A stretch of DNA of 64,000 bases. Origin: Candidatus Bathyarchaeota archaeon (GTDB taxonomy: Archaea; Thermoproteota; CALKCG01; B24). The notes under the pieces were generated by a model. That model made no database searches. It worked only from the letters and a program-made list of their open reading frames with translations, and was not told the origin of the DNA. Location of the stretch: assembly GCA_018396755.1 (NCBI GenBank), contig JAGTQM010000006.1, forward strand, positions 1 through 64,000. The letters run 5' to 3'. A program made the position numbers and the translations under genes. This document shows, piece after piece, positions 34,050 through 43,617 of the stretch (position 1 is the stretch's first letter; each line of letters opens with the position of its first letter).

Positions 34050-36098
34050 ATGAGAGAAATGTCAAAGGAGATAGTTGAAGAGAAGATTCCATGGAATTTC
34101 TTAATACCGTTTATAATTGTTTTAGGAGTATTAACTATAGCTATAAATCCTTTAAACGCATTTGGTACTTGGCAGAATCCCCCAGGCTGGTCTGCAACTA
34201 TGGGTACTGTGATCATATGCTACTCTGCTTTAACAGCTCTCCCATTCATCAGCTTTTGGTTTATTAGCTTTCTTGGAAAATTCAGCTTTTTCAGGAAGAG
34301 GATAAATCCGCCCATTTTAACTTGGTTGTACACTACGACACTATGCCTGTCTTTCTACCTTGGATATCCCCACTCCACAAATCCGTGCACTAACTACGGT
34401 GTTTTTATAGGCAATAGAATTCTATCACCTCCAGAGGAGACTGTACGGCTTATCCCATGGTTTATGGCTCCACCAGTAGACGTCGCTAGACAATCACTTT
34501 ACGGTGGTGTCCCAATACCATGGGCTGACCTGATGCCTATGATAATCTTCTGGTGGATATTTTCAGCAGTTTACGGAGTTTTAATGGTTTCAATTGCGAC
34601 TCTGTTTAGAAAACACTGGATAGATGTTGAAAAAGTTCCATTTCCACATGCCTTAGCCGCTCACGAGCTTTTAGTGAGAGTCATACCTGAGAGGAAAGCC
34701 CCTGTTAAAGGGACGCCTTTCCTAATAGGCATTATACTAGGGATAGTCACATTGATTCCTACGATGTTCATTGGGCTTTTCCCATGGTTCCCAGATGTAT
34801 ATGGATGGAGGACGGGTAACTGCGGCTTCGGGTCGCATTTCGTCCAACCAGGTGAGCCGCTTGCATCTATAGTCGCCATGGGTAGAATAGGTAAAGAGCC
34901 TCTAGGCGTAGCTATAGCCTACTTTGCACCTCTACACATACTTTTCAACATGTGGTTCTGGTGGCTTATCATAGTTGTACTTGCTCAAGTAGCTTATGTG
35001 ATGGGATACTACACAGGTATTCTAGATTTGGCTGGTTGTGGTAGAATATGGTGTGGTGACATTAGTATAACATATGGAGAGCCGTTTAAGTGGACTGCTG
35101 TGATGGTTGGCGGTATGTGGAGTTTAGCAATATTCTTACTAATCTTGAGTAGGAGATACATTGCTGACACTATTAGAGCGGCGTTTGGAAAGATGGGCTC
35201 ATCTTCTAGGTTGGAGTTTGAGAAGGACGAGCCCATGAGCTATAGAAGCACCTACACGCTTCTGATAGGTGCTTTCGTAGCGGCTTTAGCAATACTGCTA
35301 ATATGCGGTATAAGCCCTGAATCTGCAATATTAACTGTAGTAAATATGATAGTACTGTGGTTTGCCTCTATGAGGCTTCTCGGACTTGCGGGAATATACT
35401 GGCGTAAAACGGATAAAGGCTATGCGTTACATAGACTATTCCTATGGCCTAGAGCTCCTGAGGTAATGGATAGAAACTACGTGTTATCAGCGTGGTTTAA
35501 CACGTTTATGACGGATGCTCCTGATCAAGGCGAAGTTATGGGTGGGAACTTCTTAGTAGCCTTCCTAGCATATAGAATGGCGGGGCTCACTGGAGTTAGC
35601 TCTAAAAGCGTCTTTAAAATACTGGTAGTATCCATAATAATATACGCATTAACAACGCCGCTAGTATGGTTGCCGATAGTGTACAGTTACGGTTCTACTA
35701 GACTTCAAGGGACTTGGGGTATGGTCGGCTGTAATGCTCTGCTTCAGAGATCAGCAGCCCCTGAAACGTGGAACAGCTGCCCAGGTACAGAGCCTTGGAT
35801 CCCCCACTTCACTGCGGGATTTATTACCGTGGGGCTTTTAAGTTTGCTGCATGCAAGATACGTATGGTTTCCGTTTGAACCTGTAGGTTTCATTCTAAGC
35901 ATAGCTTGCTTTGAGTGGGGATTCTGGAGCTTTGCTCTCATAGCATGGATACTTAAAATGATAACGCTCAGAGTTGGAGGCAGCAAGCTTTACGAGGAAT
36001 TCGGCGCACCCCTAGCCGGCGGTTATATAGCAGGTTACATGCTGACATTAATACCAGGGATAATACTGTACAGAATAAGATTCTTCATACCTTTCTAA
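34050..36098 (+). CDS. Large polytopic membrane protein, DUF6785/DUF6784 type (transporter-like)
   Basis: This 682-residue protein has roughly 14-16 hydrophobic helices, starting with IPWNFLIPFIIVLGVLTIAI. It carries conserved soluble elements: RKHWIDVEKVPFPHALAAHE near residue 195, AYVMGYYTGILDLAGCGRIW near residue 314 and TLRVGGSKLYEEFGAPLAGG at the C-terminus. The overall shape resembles oligopeptide-type transporters. The second copy downstream shares these landmarks, so the two are paralogs. Substrate is unknown; context with the sugar kinase and hydrolases suggests a carbohydrate or its derivative. Confidence 0.7.
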   Translation: MREMSKEIVEEKIPWNFLIPFIIVLGVLTIAINPLNAFGTWQNPPGWSATMGTVIICYSALTALPFISFWFISFLGKFSFFRKRINPPILTWLYTTTLCLSFYLGYPHSTNPCTNYGVFIGNRILSPPEETVRLIPWFMAPPVDVARQSLYGGVPIPWADLMPMIIFWWIFSAVYGVLMVSIATLFRKHWIDVEKVPFPHALAAHELLVRVIPERKAPVKGTPFLIGIILGIVTLIPTMFIGLFPWFPDVYGWRTGNCGFGSHFVQPGEPLASIVAMGRIGKEPLGVAIAYFAPLHILFNMWFWWLIIVVLAQVAYVMGYYTGILDLAGCGRIWCGDISITYGEPFKWTAVMVGGMWSLAIFLLILSRRYIADTIRAAFGKMGSSSRLEFEKDEPMSYRSTYTLLIGAFVAALAILLICGISPESAILTVVNMIVLWFASMRLLGLAGIYWRKTDKGYALHRLFLWPRAPEVMDRNYVLSAWFNTFMTDAPDQGEVMGGNFLVAFLAYRMAGLTGVSSKSVFKILVVSIIIYALTTPLVWLPIVYSYGSTRLQGTWGMVGCNALLQRSAAPETWNSCPGTEPWIPHFTAGFITVGLLSLLHARYVWFPFEPVGFILSIACFEWGFWSFALIAWILKMITLRVGGSKLYEEFGAPLAGGYIAGYMLTLIPGIILYRIRFFIPF

Positions 36099-36529
36099 AC
36101 TCTCCACTTTTATTTTTTAATGTTTTATGGCTTAACTATTTATTGTTTGGAGTTTCTCATTTGGTTTCATGTTCAATCTTTAAACACCGGTACAGCAGGT
36201 ACTGCATGACAAAACAATACCATACGTAGAGAGCGCATGGCTAAAGCATACATATGCAACATGCTAATAAACCTATAAAAGCAAAACAATACCAAACCCT
36301 TCATCGCCAGCTAACAAACCCCGTTTCCTTAAGACGGCGTTAAACTGCTCTAAACGCACCAAGTCACCTTTAATATAGAAAGGCCGCATTACTATTAACT
36401 TACACAGGTCTCCAAATCAAATAGAATCCACTGTTAAAATTAGCTTTTGTTCAATTTTAAACTTCAAATAATTCTCTTTAAAAAAAGACTTATATACATC
36501 TTCAAAGAAATAATCCAACTGATGGGAAA
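36099..36529. other. Intergenic region between the two membrane genes
   Basis: No gene is supported. A 13-base string, CAAAACAATACCA, occurs twice (about 36209 and 36283). Towards the right, TTATATAC at about 36489-36496 is a likely TATA element for the second membrane gene, whose ATG is at 36530. Confidence 0.4.
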
Positions 36530-38572
36530 ATGAATAATGAATCTGAGGAATTTAGGATTAAGCCACCTCTTCTAATAGCATTGCTAGTGTTAACAGTATT
36601 ATTATCTTTCATAGGCACTGTGGAGATTGCTTTAAACGGTTCAGTAGGCGGCGCCTTCATGTGCCGCTATGCATGGGGCACCGTTTCTAAGACGATGGGT
36701 ATACCGATAATGAGCCTTCTAGTTATATTGCTAGCATATCCATTTAAGCTTCTAAAAGTTAAGATATCAACCTCGACGCTTGTTCTACTCTATGCAGTTG
36801 GTGCAGCGGTCGGTATGTATGGTATTGGACACTATGAAACCTTCGCATCTTTCCCCGTTGGCTTCAGCAGGACTTTACTGCAAACGCAACCTGAGTTTCT
36901 ACCTGTAGCTGAAAGCTGGTGGTGGATGCCTCCTATTGAAGTTGTAAGACGCATAACTGTTGGCGGTGCTACTACAGACTGGGGTGCATGGAGTGGAAGC
37001 ATAGTATTCTGGTCTCTATACTTCTTGGTTTTCTACTTGTTCGGTTCAAGCGTGATGCTTCTGTTCAGACGTAGATGGCTTGACGTAGAGAAGGTCCCAT
37101 TTCCATACGTAATAGCGACGCATGAAATAATCACTGCTTTCTCCGGAGAATCTAAGCCGGAAAGAACTAAAAGCCTGTTTGTCATAGGCTTTCTAATAGC
37201 GCTAGTCTATGAGTTTCAGATTATGATGACGTATCTCTTCCCATGGTGGCCCGATGTCTTAGCTTTTAGGGGAACACCTGTAGAAGATACTAGTCCGCAG
37301 GGCTGCGTATGCCTATTTTCGAATCATCCTATAGCGAGCGCCATAGTATGGTTTCCAGGATATTCTAAAAACATTTTACCGTTTTTCATATACTATCTGG
37401 CTCCTCTAGAAGTCCTCTTTACAGTATGGGTTTTCCAGATAATTATAATGGTATTGGCTCAAATAGCTTACACAATGGGCTACTACACAGGCGTGTTTAA
37501 TATGGGTAGTGCCTGCAGAGTTAGAGCATGGGGCGGATTTGAAATATCACCATTATACGGCCCGCCATACTACTGGATGTGGATGACGATGATAGGTGGA
37601 ACGACTGCAGTGACTGTTATGATGATTTTCCATGCTAGAGGCTATATTGCTGAAACGATAAGACTTGCTATGCGTGGAGGGAAATCTCCTGAAGAAGCAC
37701 ATGAGCCATTCACATATAGGCAGATCTACATGTTCATAGTAGCATCAGCAATAATACTGTTAGCGTTCTGCTTCTCAGCAGGCTTAAGCATAGGAACAGC
37801 ACTATCAGTTTTAATAGTAGGAGCATTCATAAACGTGGTTGCAGCTGCATACGTCCTAGGGCTTAGCGGATGCGGATACATACATAACAGAGGCTACTGG
37901 CCAAGCTGGCCTCTAAGACTGATATGGTTCCAGAATCGCCCTGAAACCTACACGACAGATTGGGTTATGACCCATACATTCCTAGCAACAGGAGTAAACC
38001 ATGTAACCATGGGGTTACAGACTGGAGCGTATCTTACAATTCAGAACCTTAAGATGGGAGGCTTAGCTAGAATCAACCTTAGAGACATATTCGTACTGAC
38101 TACGATTGCAAGCGTGATAGCGATATTCGTCGCAATGATAACAAGGGTTTGGATAGTTAACCTCTTAGGCGTTGGCCGTGTCCCAATATGGGGGGAATGC
38201 TCTGTAACAGACTGGTGTGATAACGACTTCGGCGATTATGATCGTGCTCCTGCAAGTGGGTTTCAGCTGACAGCTGGCATTGTGGGCTTTATAGTAACTA
38301 TGGTGCTTTTCCTCATAAGAGCTAGATTCCTATGGTGGCCAATACACCCAGTAGGCTTTATAATAGCTACAAGCATAGCTCCCAACCACATGAAGGAATG
38401 GACCACTTTCCTAGCTGCTTGGATAGCTAAATGGCTCACTCTCAGAGTAGGAGGAAGTAAGGCGTATGAAAAGTATGCTGTGCCCTTTGTAAGTGGCGGA
38501 GTAGCTGGATACGCAGTATCAAACCTAATAGCTTACCTAATAGGAACGGTAAGATTCTTCATACCGTTTTAA
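36530..38572 (+). CDS. Second DUF6785/DUF6784-type membrane protein (paralog)
   Basis: The 680-residue polytopic protein parallels the previous one: RRRWLDVEKVPFPYVIATHE near residue 183, AQIAYTMGYYTGVFNMGSAC near residue 308 and TLRVGGSKAYEKYAVPFVSG near the C-terminus. Both are of equal length and same strand, so a tandem duplication with divergence is likely. They might form a heteromeric transporter or handle two related substrates. It has its own TATA element. Confidence 0.7.
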   Translation: MNNESEEFRIKPPLLIALLVLTVLLSFIGTVEIALNGSVGGAFMCRYAWGTVSKTMGIPIMSLLVILLAYPFKLLKVKISTSTLVLLYAVGAAVGMYGIGHYETFASFPVGFSRTLLQTQPEFLPVAESWWWMPPIEVVRRITVGGATTDWGAWSGSIVFWSLYFLVFYLFGSSVMLLFRRRWLDVEKVPFPYVIATHEIITAFSGESKPERTKSLFVIGFLIALVYEFQIMMTYLFPWWPDVLAFRGTPVEDTSPQGCVCLFSNHPIASAIVWFPGYSKNILPFFIYYLAPLEVLFTVWVFQIIIMVLAQIAYTMGYYTGVFNMGSACRVRAWGGFEISPLYGPPYYWMWMTMIGGTTAVTVMMIFHARGYIAETIRLAMRGGKSPEEAHEPFTYRQIYMFIVASAIILLAFCFSAGLSIGTALSVLIVGAFINVVAAAYVLGLSGCGYIHNRGYWPSWPLRLIWFQNRPETYTTDWVMTHTFLATGVNHVTMGLQTGAYLTIQNLKMGGLARINLRDIFVLTTIASVIAIFVAMITRVWIVNLLGVGRVPIWGECSVTDWCDNDFGDYDRAPASGFQLTAGIVGFIVTMVLFLIRARFLWWPIHPVGFIIATSIAPNHMKEWTTFLAAWIAKWLTLRVGGSKAYEKYAVPFVSGGVAGYAVSNLIAYLIGTVRFFIPF

Positions 38573-38804
38573 CACATCTGGAGACCCTCAATGTCTTTTT
38601 TTAAATTTCAAAGTGTCAAACTATGTATGTGCATCGGTAACTATCCGGTCTACTGCTTTGAAAAGGGCATTTGAGCTATAAAAATCATAAATGTTTCAAT
38701 CGGCCGGTTTAGGCGTTTGATGATATTTCAGGAGAACGCTGTCTGCAAGGATTTTGAGTAACGGTTTTAAGGGTTTATGTTGTGAAAGTTATGTGGAGAT
38801 CTGT

Positions 38805-39170
38805 TTGAGGAAGATAAGTCCTAGGGAAGCTAGGAGGCTTATGAACCGTATGGGTGTTAAAATGGAGGCTCTCGACGGTGTTGAAAGGGTCGTCATATAC
38901 ATGGGTGGGAAGGAGCTTTTAATCGAAGAGCCCAGTGTAATGGTTATGGAGGTTAGCGGTCAGAAGGTCTTCCAAATATCTGGTAAGGTTTCTGAGAGAA
39001 CCGTTGAGAAAGCTGAAGAAGTCTTAGAGAAGCCTGAGATATCTGAAGACGATGTAATGCTTCTAGCTTCTCAAACAGGTGTAACAGTTGAAGAGGCTAG
39101 AAAGGCTTTGGAAGAATCCGGCGGGAATCTCGCGGGTGCGCTTATGATTCTTAGAAGCCGTAGAGGCTGA
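38805..39170 (+). CDS. nac: Nascent polypeptide-associated complex protein
   Basis: The product of about 121 residues has an NAC domain (KISPREARRLMNRMGVKMEA near the start, KELLIEEPSVMVMEV) and a C-terminal UBA domain (DVMLLASQTGVTVEEARKAL). This is the archaeal alpha-NAC form, which binds nascent chains at the ribosome as a homodimer. TTG 38805 is chosen because GGAG at 38795-38798 lies at normal spacing; GTG 38793 and TTG 38754 are upstream alternatives that add residues not typical of the family. It is followed 8 bases later by the phosphatase gene. Confidence 0.92.
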   Translation: MRKISPREARRLMNRMGVKMEALDGVERVVIYMGGKELLIEEPSVMVMEVSGQKVFQISGKVSERTVEKAEEVLEKPEISEDDVMLLASQTGVTVEEARKALEESGGNLAGALMILRSRRG

Positions 39171-39178
39171 ATAGTCTA

Positions 39179-39985
39179 ATGGATCGTCTTGAAGTGGTAC
39201 GTGAGGTTTTAGAGGAATCGAAGTCTAAAATAGTTGAAGCTCTTAAAAATCCGGAAGTCTTCAAACCGGTCTCCGGGAGGACTTTGCTCATTGATAAACT
39301 CGCTGAGAAGATAGTTGTAGATTTGCTTTCAAAGAAAATCGGTGGTTTCATACTGATGTCTGAAGAAGCTGGTGTAGTTAAAGTTCACGGAGGAGGGAGT
39401 CTAATAGCGATATTAGATCCCATAGACGGTTCTACGAATGCTTCAAGAGGATTCCCACTATACTCAACATCTTTAGCCTTAGCTGAAGACTACAGTTTAA
39501 ACGACGTAGTAGCCGGAGGCGTCATAGATTTCTCTAGAGAAGCTATTTACTACGCCGCTAAAGGGGTTGGAGCCTTTCTAGACGGTAAACGGGTGACTGT
39601 TTCAAAGGTGAAAAGTCTCAGGGAGAGTGTTATAGCGTTAGATGTGAGCGCTAAAGGTAGAGTCTTCAAATACCTACCCTTGCTATCGCCGATTGTAGAG
39701 AGAGCGTACAGTATAAGGTCTTTAGGCTCTAATGCGCTACACCTATGCATGGTTGCATCTGGGATTTTTGACGCCTTCATAGACTTGAGAGGGGTCTTGA
39801 GAGCGATAGATGCTTCAGCTGGAGTGCTAGTGGTTAGAGAGGCTGGAGGAGTTGTAACCGATGGATTTGGAGTTGAATTAAACTTCAAACTGACAGTTGA
39901 CGCGAGGATATCCCTAGTAGCAACATCCACTGTAGAGCTTGCATCTGAAATAGTTAAAGTCTTAGGGTTTAAACCGAAAAGTTAA
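39179..39985 (+). CDS. Inositol monophosphatase-family phosphatase (IMPase/FBPase type)
   Basis: The 268-residue protein has the metal-binding motifs MSEEAGV near residue 59, [15 protein letters not shown] near residue 79 and [17 protein letters not shown] near residue 208. Archaeal members often hydrolyse both inositol-1-phosphate and fructose-1,6-bisphosphate with Mg. The length is normal. It is embedded in a string of translation genes and is probably transcribed with NAC and S27e. Confidence 0.9.
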   Translation: MDRLEVVREVLEESKSKIVEALKNPEVFKPVSGRTLLIDKLAEKIVVDLLSKKIGGFILMSEEAGVVKVHGGGSLIAILDPIDGSTNASRGFPLYSTSLALAEDYSLNDVVAGGVIDFSREAIYYAAKGVGAFLDGKRVTVSKVKSLRESVIALDVSAKGRVFKYLPLLSPIVERAYSIRSLGSNALHLCMVASGIFDAFIDLRGVLRAIDASAGVLVVREAGGVVTDGFGVELNFKLTVDARISLVATSTVELASEIVKVLGFKPKS

Positions 39986-40025
39986 AAGCAGTAGAATGCT
40001 CCTCTACGTAGAGGAGGAAGATTTC

Positions 40026-40223
40026 TTGAAGAAGAAAAAAGAGCTTATCCCACAGCCTAGAAGCGCCTTCATTAGAGTTAAATGTCCATCATGTGGTGAT
40101 GAGCAGATTGTCTTCAGCCATCCGGCGACGCAGGTGAAATGTCACATATGTGGTGAAGCCTTAGTTGAACCTACTGGCGGTAAAGGTAGATTTAACTGTG
40201 AAATTCTGGAGGTTCTAGGTTGA
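40026..40223 (+). CDS. rps27e: Ribosomal protein S27e
   Basis: The product of about 65 residues has [20 protein letters not shown] with a second zinc pair [16 protein letters not shown], the S27e zinc finger. TTG 40026 is chosen because GAGGAGG lies just upstream and the resulting N-terminus ([13 protein letters not shown]) matches the family; ATG 39996 would add ten acidic residues. It overlaps the aIF2 alpha gene by 4 bases, a common archaeal arrangement. Confidence 0.93.
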   Translation: MKKKKELIPQPRSAFIRVKCPSCGDEQIVFSHPATQVKCHICGEALVEPTGGKGRFNCEILEVLG

Positions 40224-41005
40224 GTGAGGAGGAGTGGCCTGAAGTAAATGAACTTGTAATAGGTACAGTTGAAACAATAACAGAATATGGAGCCTATATT
40301 AGACTGGATGAGTATGGCGGTAAAAGAGGATTCATACATGTATCTGAAATATCTTCAAGCTGGGTTAGAAACATCAGAGAACATATAAAAGAAGATATGA
40401 AGCTCGTCTTGAGGGTTCTTAGAGTAAACCCGTCTAAAAACCAGGTAGACCTATCTCTTAGAAGGGTTTCAGATAAGGAGAAGGAGGAGGAACTATACTA
40501 TTGGAAGAGAAGGGTTAAAGGGAGAAGCATGCTGAAGCTTGTAGCGGATAAAATCGGCAAACCGTACGAGGAGCTCTACGCCAACTACGGTAGAAGACTT
40601 GAAGCACACTTCGGCGACCTCTACGAGGTCTTCAACAGACTTTCCACAAGAGGACCGAAGCTTCTAACAGCCATTGGAATCCCCGAGGATTTGGCGAAAG
40701 TCTTCCACGAGATTGCCTCTGAGAAAATTAAACAGAAACCGGTTAAAGTCCGCGGAATAGTTGAAATAACCACTTACAAGCCTAATGGAATAGAAGATAT
40801 TAAGGAGGCTTTTCTGAAAGCTGAGAGGCTGAGTGATGAAGAAGTTTCAGTTGAAGCGTATTCTATTGGCGCACCCAGATACGTCGTGGAAGTTTCAGCT
40901 AGAAACTATAAGAAAGCTTCAAGCACTCTCAGAGAAGCCTTTGAAGTGATTGAGAAAACCATGAAGAGTAGCGGCGGCCTCATCTCATTTAAGGAGGAGC
41001 ACTGA
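40220..41005 (+). CDS. eif2a: Translation initiation factor 2 subunit alpha
   Basis: The 261-residue protein starts with an S1 RNA-binding domain ([39 protein letters not shown]), then a helical domain and an alpha-beta C-terminal domain ([20 protein letters not shown]). This is the standard aIF2 alpha layout and length. It joins aIF2 beta and gamma to deliver initiator tRNA. It overlaps rps27e by 4 bases and nop10 by one base. Confidence 0.95.
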   Translation: MSEEEWPEVNELVIGTVETITEYGAYIRLDEYGGKRGFIHVSEISSSWVRNIREHIKEDMKLVLRVLRVNPSKNQVDLSLRRVSDKEKEEELYYWKRRVKGRSMLKLVADKIGKPYEELYANYGRRLEAHFGDLYEVFNRLSTRGPKLLTAIGIPEDLAKVFHEIASEKIKQKPVKVRGIVEITTYKPNGIEDIKEAFLKAERLSDEEVSVEAYSIGAPRYVVEVSARNYKKASSTLREAFEVIEKTMKSSGGLISFKEEH

Positions 41006-41166
41006 TGGTTTGGCTTCTAAGGAAATGTGTAAAATGTTCATCTTATACTCTTAGGCAGGATACTTGCCCATACTGTGGAGGAGAAGTTAAAGTACCGCAT
41101 CCAGCAAAATTTTCACTCCATGATAAGTTTGAAGTTTACAGGATAAAGGCTAGGCGATCTTCTTGA
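41005..41166 (+). CDS. nop10: H/ACA ribonucleoprotein protein Nop10
   Basis: A 53-residue protein begins [20 protein letters not shown] and continues with CPYCGGEVKVPHPAKFS, then DKFEVYRIKARR. The four cysteines form the Nop10 zinc ribbon, and the Pro/His/Pro/Phe segment contacts Cbf5 in the box H/ACA pseudouridylation complex. Its start overlaps the aIF2 alpha stop (ATGA) and its stop overlaps the next TTG start. This position after aIF2 alpha is conserved in archaea. Confidence 0.95.
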   Translation: MVWLLRKCVKCSSYTLRQDTCPYCGGEVKVPHPAKFSLHDKFEVYRIKARRSS

Positions 41167-41936
41167 AGAGTGTTGAAATCAAAGAGTTTAAGCAAATACG
41201 TCCTAGAAAACCTGTACTAGTGGCTGGTTTTCCAGGCCTAGGCTACATCGGTAAACTAGCTGTTACTCACATGGTTAACGTTTTAAAAGCTGAGAAAGTC
41301 GCAGAGCTTTACTCGCCATACTTCCCATACCATGTGTTGTGTGACGAGAAGGGTATCGTCAGGCTTTTAAGGCTTGAAATATACTACTGGCGTAGCCCGG
41401 AGGAAAACGGTAGAGACCTTCTACTTTTAACTGGAGATGCTCAACCTCAAAGCGTTGAAGGTGGCTATATAATAGTCTCCGAGATTTTAAACTACTTTAA
41501 AGGGGAAAATGTTGACACGGTTATAGCTTTAGGAGGCTATCAGAGCTTCTCTAAAAACCCAACCCCAGTGGTTGTAGGTGCTTCAACAAACCGTGAAATG
41601 CTTGAACAGCTTAAAAATGCAGGTGCTAGGGTAGGAGGATGGGGTAATCCAGTAGTTGGATTAGCTGGAATATTAGTGGGTTTGGCTGAATTTTACGGTT
41701 TAAACGGTGTATGTCTCCTCGGAGAAACGTCGGGCTACGTGGTGGATGTTAAATCCACCGGAGAGGTTCTTAGAGTTTTAAGTAAGCTTCTCAATGTGGA
41801 AATAACCTTGGAAGGTCTTAAAAGAGACATACTTAAAGAGATAGGTGAAGCTATTTCAGAAGTTGAAGCTGAAATGAAAACTCTTGAGAAGATGATAGAT
41901 AGAATGAAGGGGGAGAGTATAACGTATATAAGCTAG
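41163..41936 (+). CDS. PAC2-family protein (proteasome assembly chaperone-like)
   Basis: The 257-residue product has VLVAGFPGLGYIGKLAVTHM near the start, LLLTGDAQPQSVEGGYIIVS near residue 88 and DTVIALGGYQ near residue 118, typical of archaeal PAC2 proteins. It ends in a helical segment. These proteins are conserved beside nop10 and aIF2 alpha and are thought to act in proteasome assembly, though this is not shown for most archaea. The TTG start overlaps the nop10 stop by 4 bases. Confidence 0.9.
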   Translation: MKSVEIKEFKQIRPRKPVLVAGFPGLGYIGKLAVTHMVNVLKAEKVAELYSPYFPYHVLCDEKGIVRLLRLEIYYWRSPEENGRDLLLLTGDAQPQSVEGGYIIVSEILNYFKGENVDTVIALGGYQSFSKNPTPVVVGASTNREMLEQLKNAGARVGGWGNPVVGLAGILVGLAEFYGLNGVCLLGETSGYVVDVKSTGEVLRVLSKLLNVEITLEGLKRDILKEIGEAISEVEAEMKTLEKMIDRMKGESITYIS

Positions 41937-43021
41937 CCGGGGGAGCCTTTAAACCTCCTAGTCTCCTCAGCTGTAATGTTCAAGTATAAATCTCCATATT
42001 CTAAACTCGGCTCTATTTCACTGCCTTCATGCCACTCGTTCCATGAGCATATCAACACCCAGTCTGCATTAGATTCGTAAACGGCTTTCCAAGTCTCCCT
42101 GTAAGTATCGCCCCCTCTCCGAGGATAGGCGAGTCCAGGCTGTCTTATACGTGTATCATCATAGCCTGGTAGTGTTGTAGCTGAAAATATAACTCCATAC
42201 TTATCGGCCACTATTCTAGCGTTAACGTATACGTCTTTTAAGCTTCCACCTCCATGTAGTATTCCAACTGGGTTGTACGTGTGTACTCCATCAAATATTT
42301 CAGCCGCCTGTTCGTCGAAACTATCGGCTATAAGTAAGACTTTAAATCCATCGTAGCGTATCCTTCTAGTCACGTAATCCCAATCTCTATAGCCTAACTG
42401 GTGTAAGGCTCTCGAATATATGAAGACAATAGGATACCCTTGAACTTTGAGAAAAGCCTCCCGATCTCCGTAGTCTCTAAGAATCCGTTCAATATCTTTA
42501 ACGGCTTCATCTCTACCATCGTGGACAATTTCATAGTACACGGTCAACTTTATAGAAGTATTCACTTCCTCGGCGACTTTCAACATTAAACGGAAAGCCT
42601 TATCTTCAAATGTTTCAAAACCCCACCAGCTAACTATGAAACCATCTATGCCGGCTTCTTCAGCTAGTTTGAAATGCCAAGCTATGATACGTTCGTCTTT
42701 AGAATCGTATGGTCCATTAACAGGGTAATCGGTTGCACCTAAGTCTCTCTTATTCTCGACGAACATGTCGGGGTTATGCCCCCCTTCATCCCAATGTCTC
42801 CAAAATCCCGTAGGTCCTTCAGGCATACCATACCATGGATAGTAGAATGCAAGTACGAGCTTTGAAACCTTCTCAAAGTTTAACGTCGGTTTTTTAACGT
42901 TTCTAAGCTCAGGATGAAGTATGAACGGGTCTCCTAGAAACATAATAGTCGTCGTTAAAATTATACTCGATACGGCTATAAGTATAACTAGTAGAATTCT
43001 CCGTTTAAACAAAACACTCAC
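41933..43021 (-). CDS. Membrane-anchored GH99-like glycoside hydrolase
   Basis: The 362-residue protein has an N-terminal membrane anchor or signal (RILLVILIAVSSIILTTTIM). The barrel starts LVLAFYYPWYGMPEG, continues with GIDGFIVSWWGFE near residue 126 and ends with LICSWNEWHEGSEIEPS near residue 328. This combination is that of the GH99-like family (endo-alpha-mannosidase-type fold) and the late Glu-rich loop carries catalytic residues. It would act on mannan-like chains or glycans outside the cell. It is convergent with the PAC2 gene and stands as a single gene. Confidence 0.82.
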   Translation of the reverse strand: MSVLFKRRILLVILIAVSSIILTTTIMFLGDPFILHPELRNVKKPTLNFEKVSKLVLAFYYPWYGMPEGPTGFWRHWDEGGHNPDMFVENKRDLGATDYPVNGPYDSKDERIIAWHFKLAEEAGIDGFIVSWWGFETFEDKAFRLMLKVAEEVNTSIKLTVYYEIVHDGRDEAVKDIERILRDYGDREAFLKVQGYPIVFIYSRALHQLGYRDWDYVTRRIRYDGFKVLLIADSFDEQAAEIFDGVHTYNPVGILHGGGSLKDVYVNARIVADKYGVIFSATTLPGYDDTRIRQPGLAYPRRGGDTYRETWKAVYESNADWVLICSWNEWHEGSEIEPSLEYGDLYLNITAEETRRFKGSPG

Positions 43022-43076
43022 TTAACGTTAAAATTCTAATAAATACTGTAAAATAGGTTTTACCGCTTCTCGATAT

Positions 43077-43574
43077 CTAATATGTCATACTCTGGGGGAG
43101 AAATACCAAAGCAGCTACAACTGAGCCGTAGAATCCCTTAGGAACACTTAAACTTTCAATTCTATACTTGACGTTTTTAAGCCTGATATTCCTCATGACG
43201 GCCATTTCGTTAAGCCTATCGTTTAAAGTTGTTTTAAGCTTCTCATGATCCATATTGTCGTGAGCTTCAACGACCACGCCAAAGCTTCCACCGTCCTCCC
43301 AAGCCCACGCTATTCCGGCGCCGAGTTTTTCACCCTCCGATCCGTCCATTCTAGCCATGACGACAAAAACTATAGACCCAGCTGAGATATCGCGCACTTC
43401 GCATTCTTCAGCCCCGCTCGGTAAAATAGAGCTTACTGGTACCAGGTTGCAATTCCCAATACCAGCGTCTATTAAAGCCCTGTCGAAGGCATTGAGCTTT
43501 GACACTTTGCTTAAACCCCTACCCGCCGTTACGAAGAACTTTCTTGGAATCAAAGCCGAATCGGAAACTTTCAT
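43077..43574 (-). CDS. pdaD: Pyruvoyl-dependent arginine decarboxylase
   Basis: The 165-residue proenzyme belongs to the PvlArgDC family. The self-cleavage site is in NLVPVSSILP near residue 46, where the second Ser becomes the pyruvoyl group; MARMDGSEGEKLGAGIAWAW and LNEMAVMRNI are further family landmarks. It produces agmatine for polyamine and tRNA (agmatidine) synthesis. The full-length product fits the family size. It diverges from the SerB-like gene by 43 bases, and argG/argH are nearby. Confidence 0.92.
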   Translation of the reverse strand: MKVSDSALIPRKFFVTAGRGLSKVSKLNAFDRALIDAGIGNCNLVPVSSILPSGAEECEVRDISAGSIVFVVMARMDGSEGEKLGAGIAWAWEDGGSFGVVVEAHDNMDHEKLKTTLNDRLNEMAVMRNIRLKNVKYRIESLSVPKGFYGSVVAALVFLPQSMTY

Positions 43575-43617
43575 CTAGAAGACGCCTATATAATCTTTTC
43601 CTCGGAGAAAGTTTAAA

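Noticed and set aside
38700-38760. Box C/D small RNA candidate near a TGATGAT
   Set aside because: No matching D box (CTGA) at correct spacing was found.
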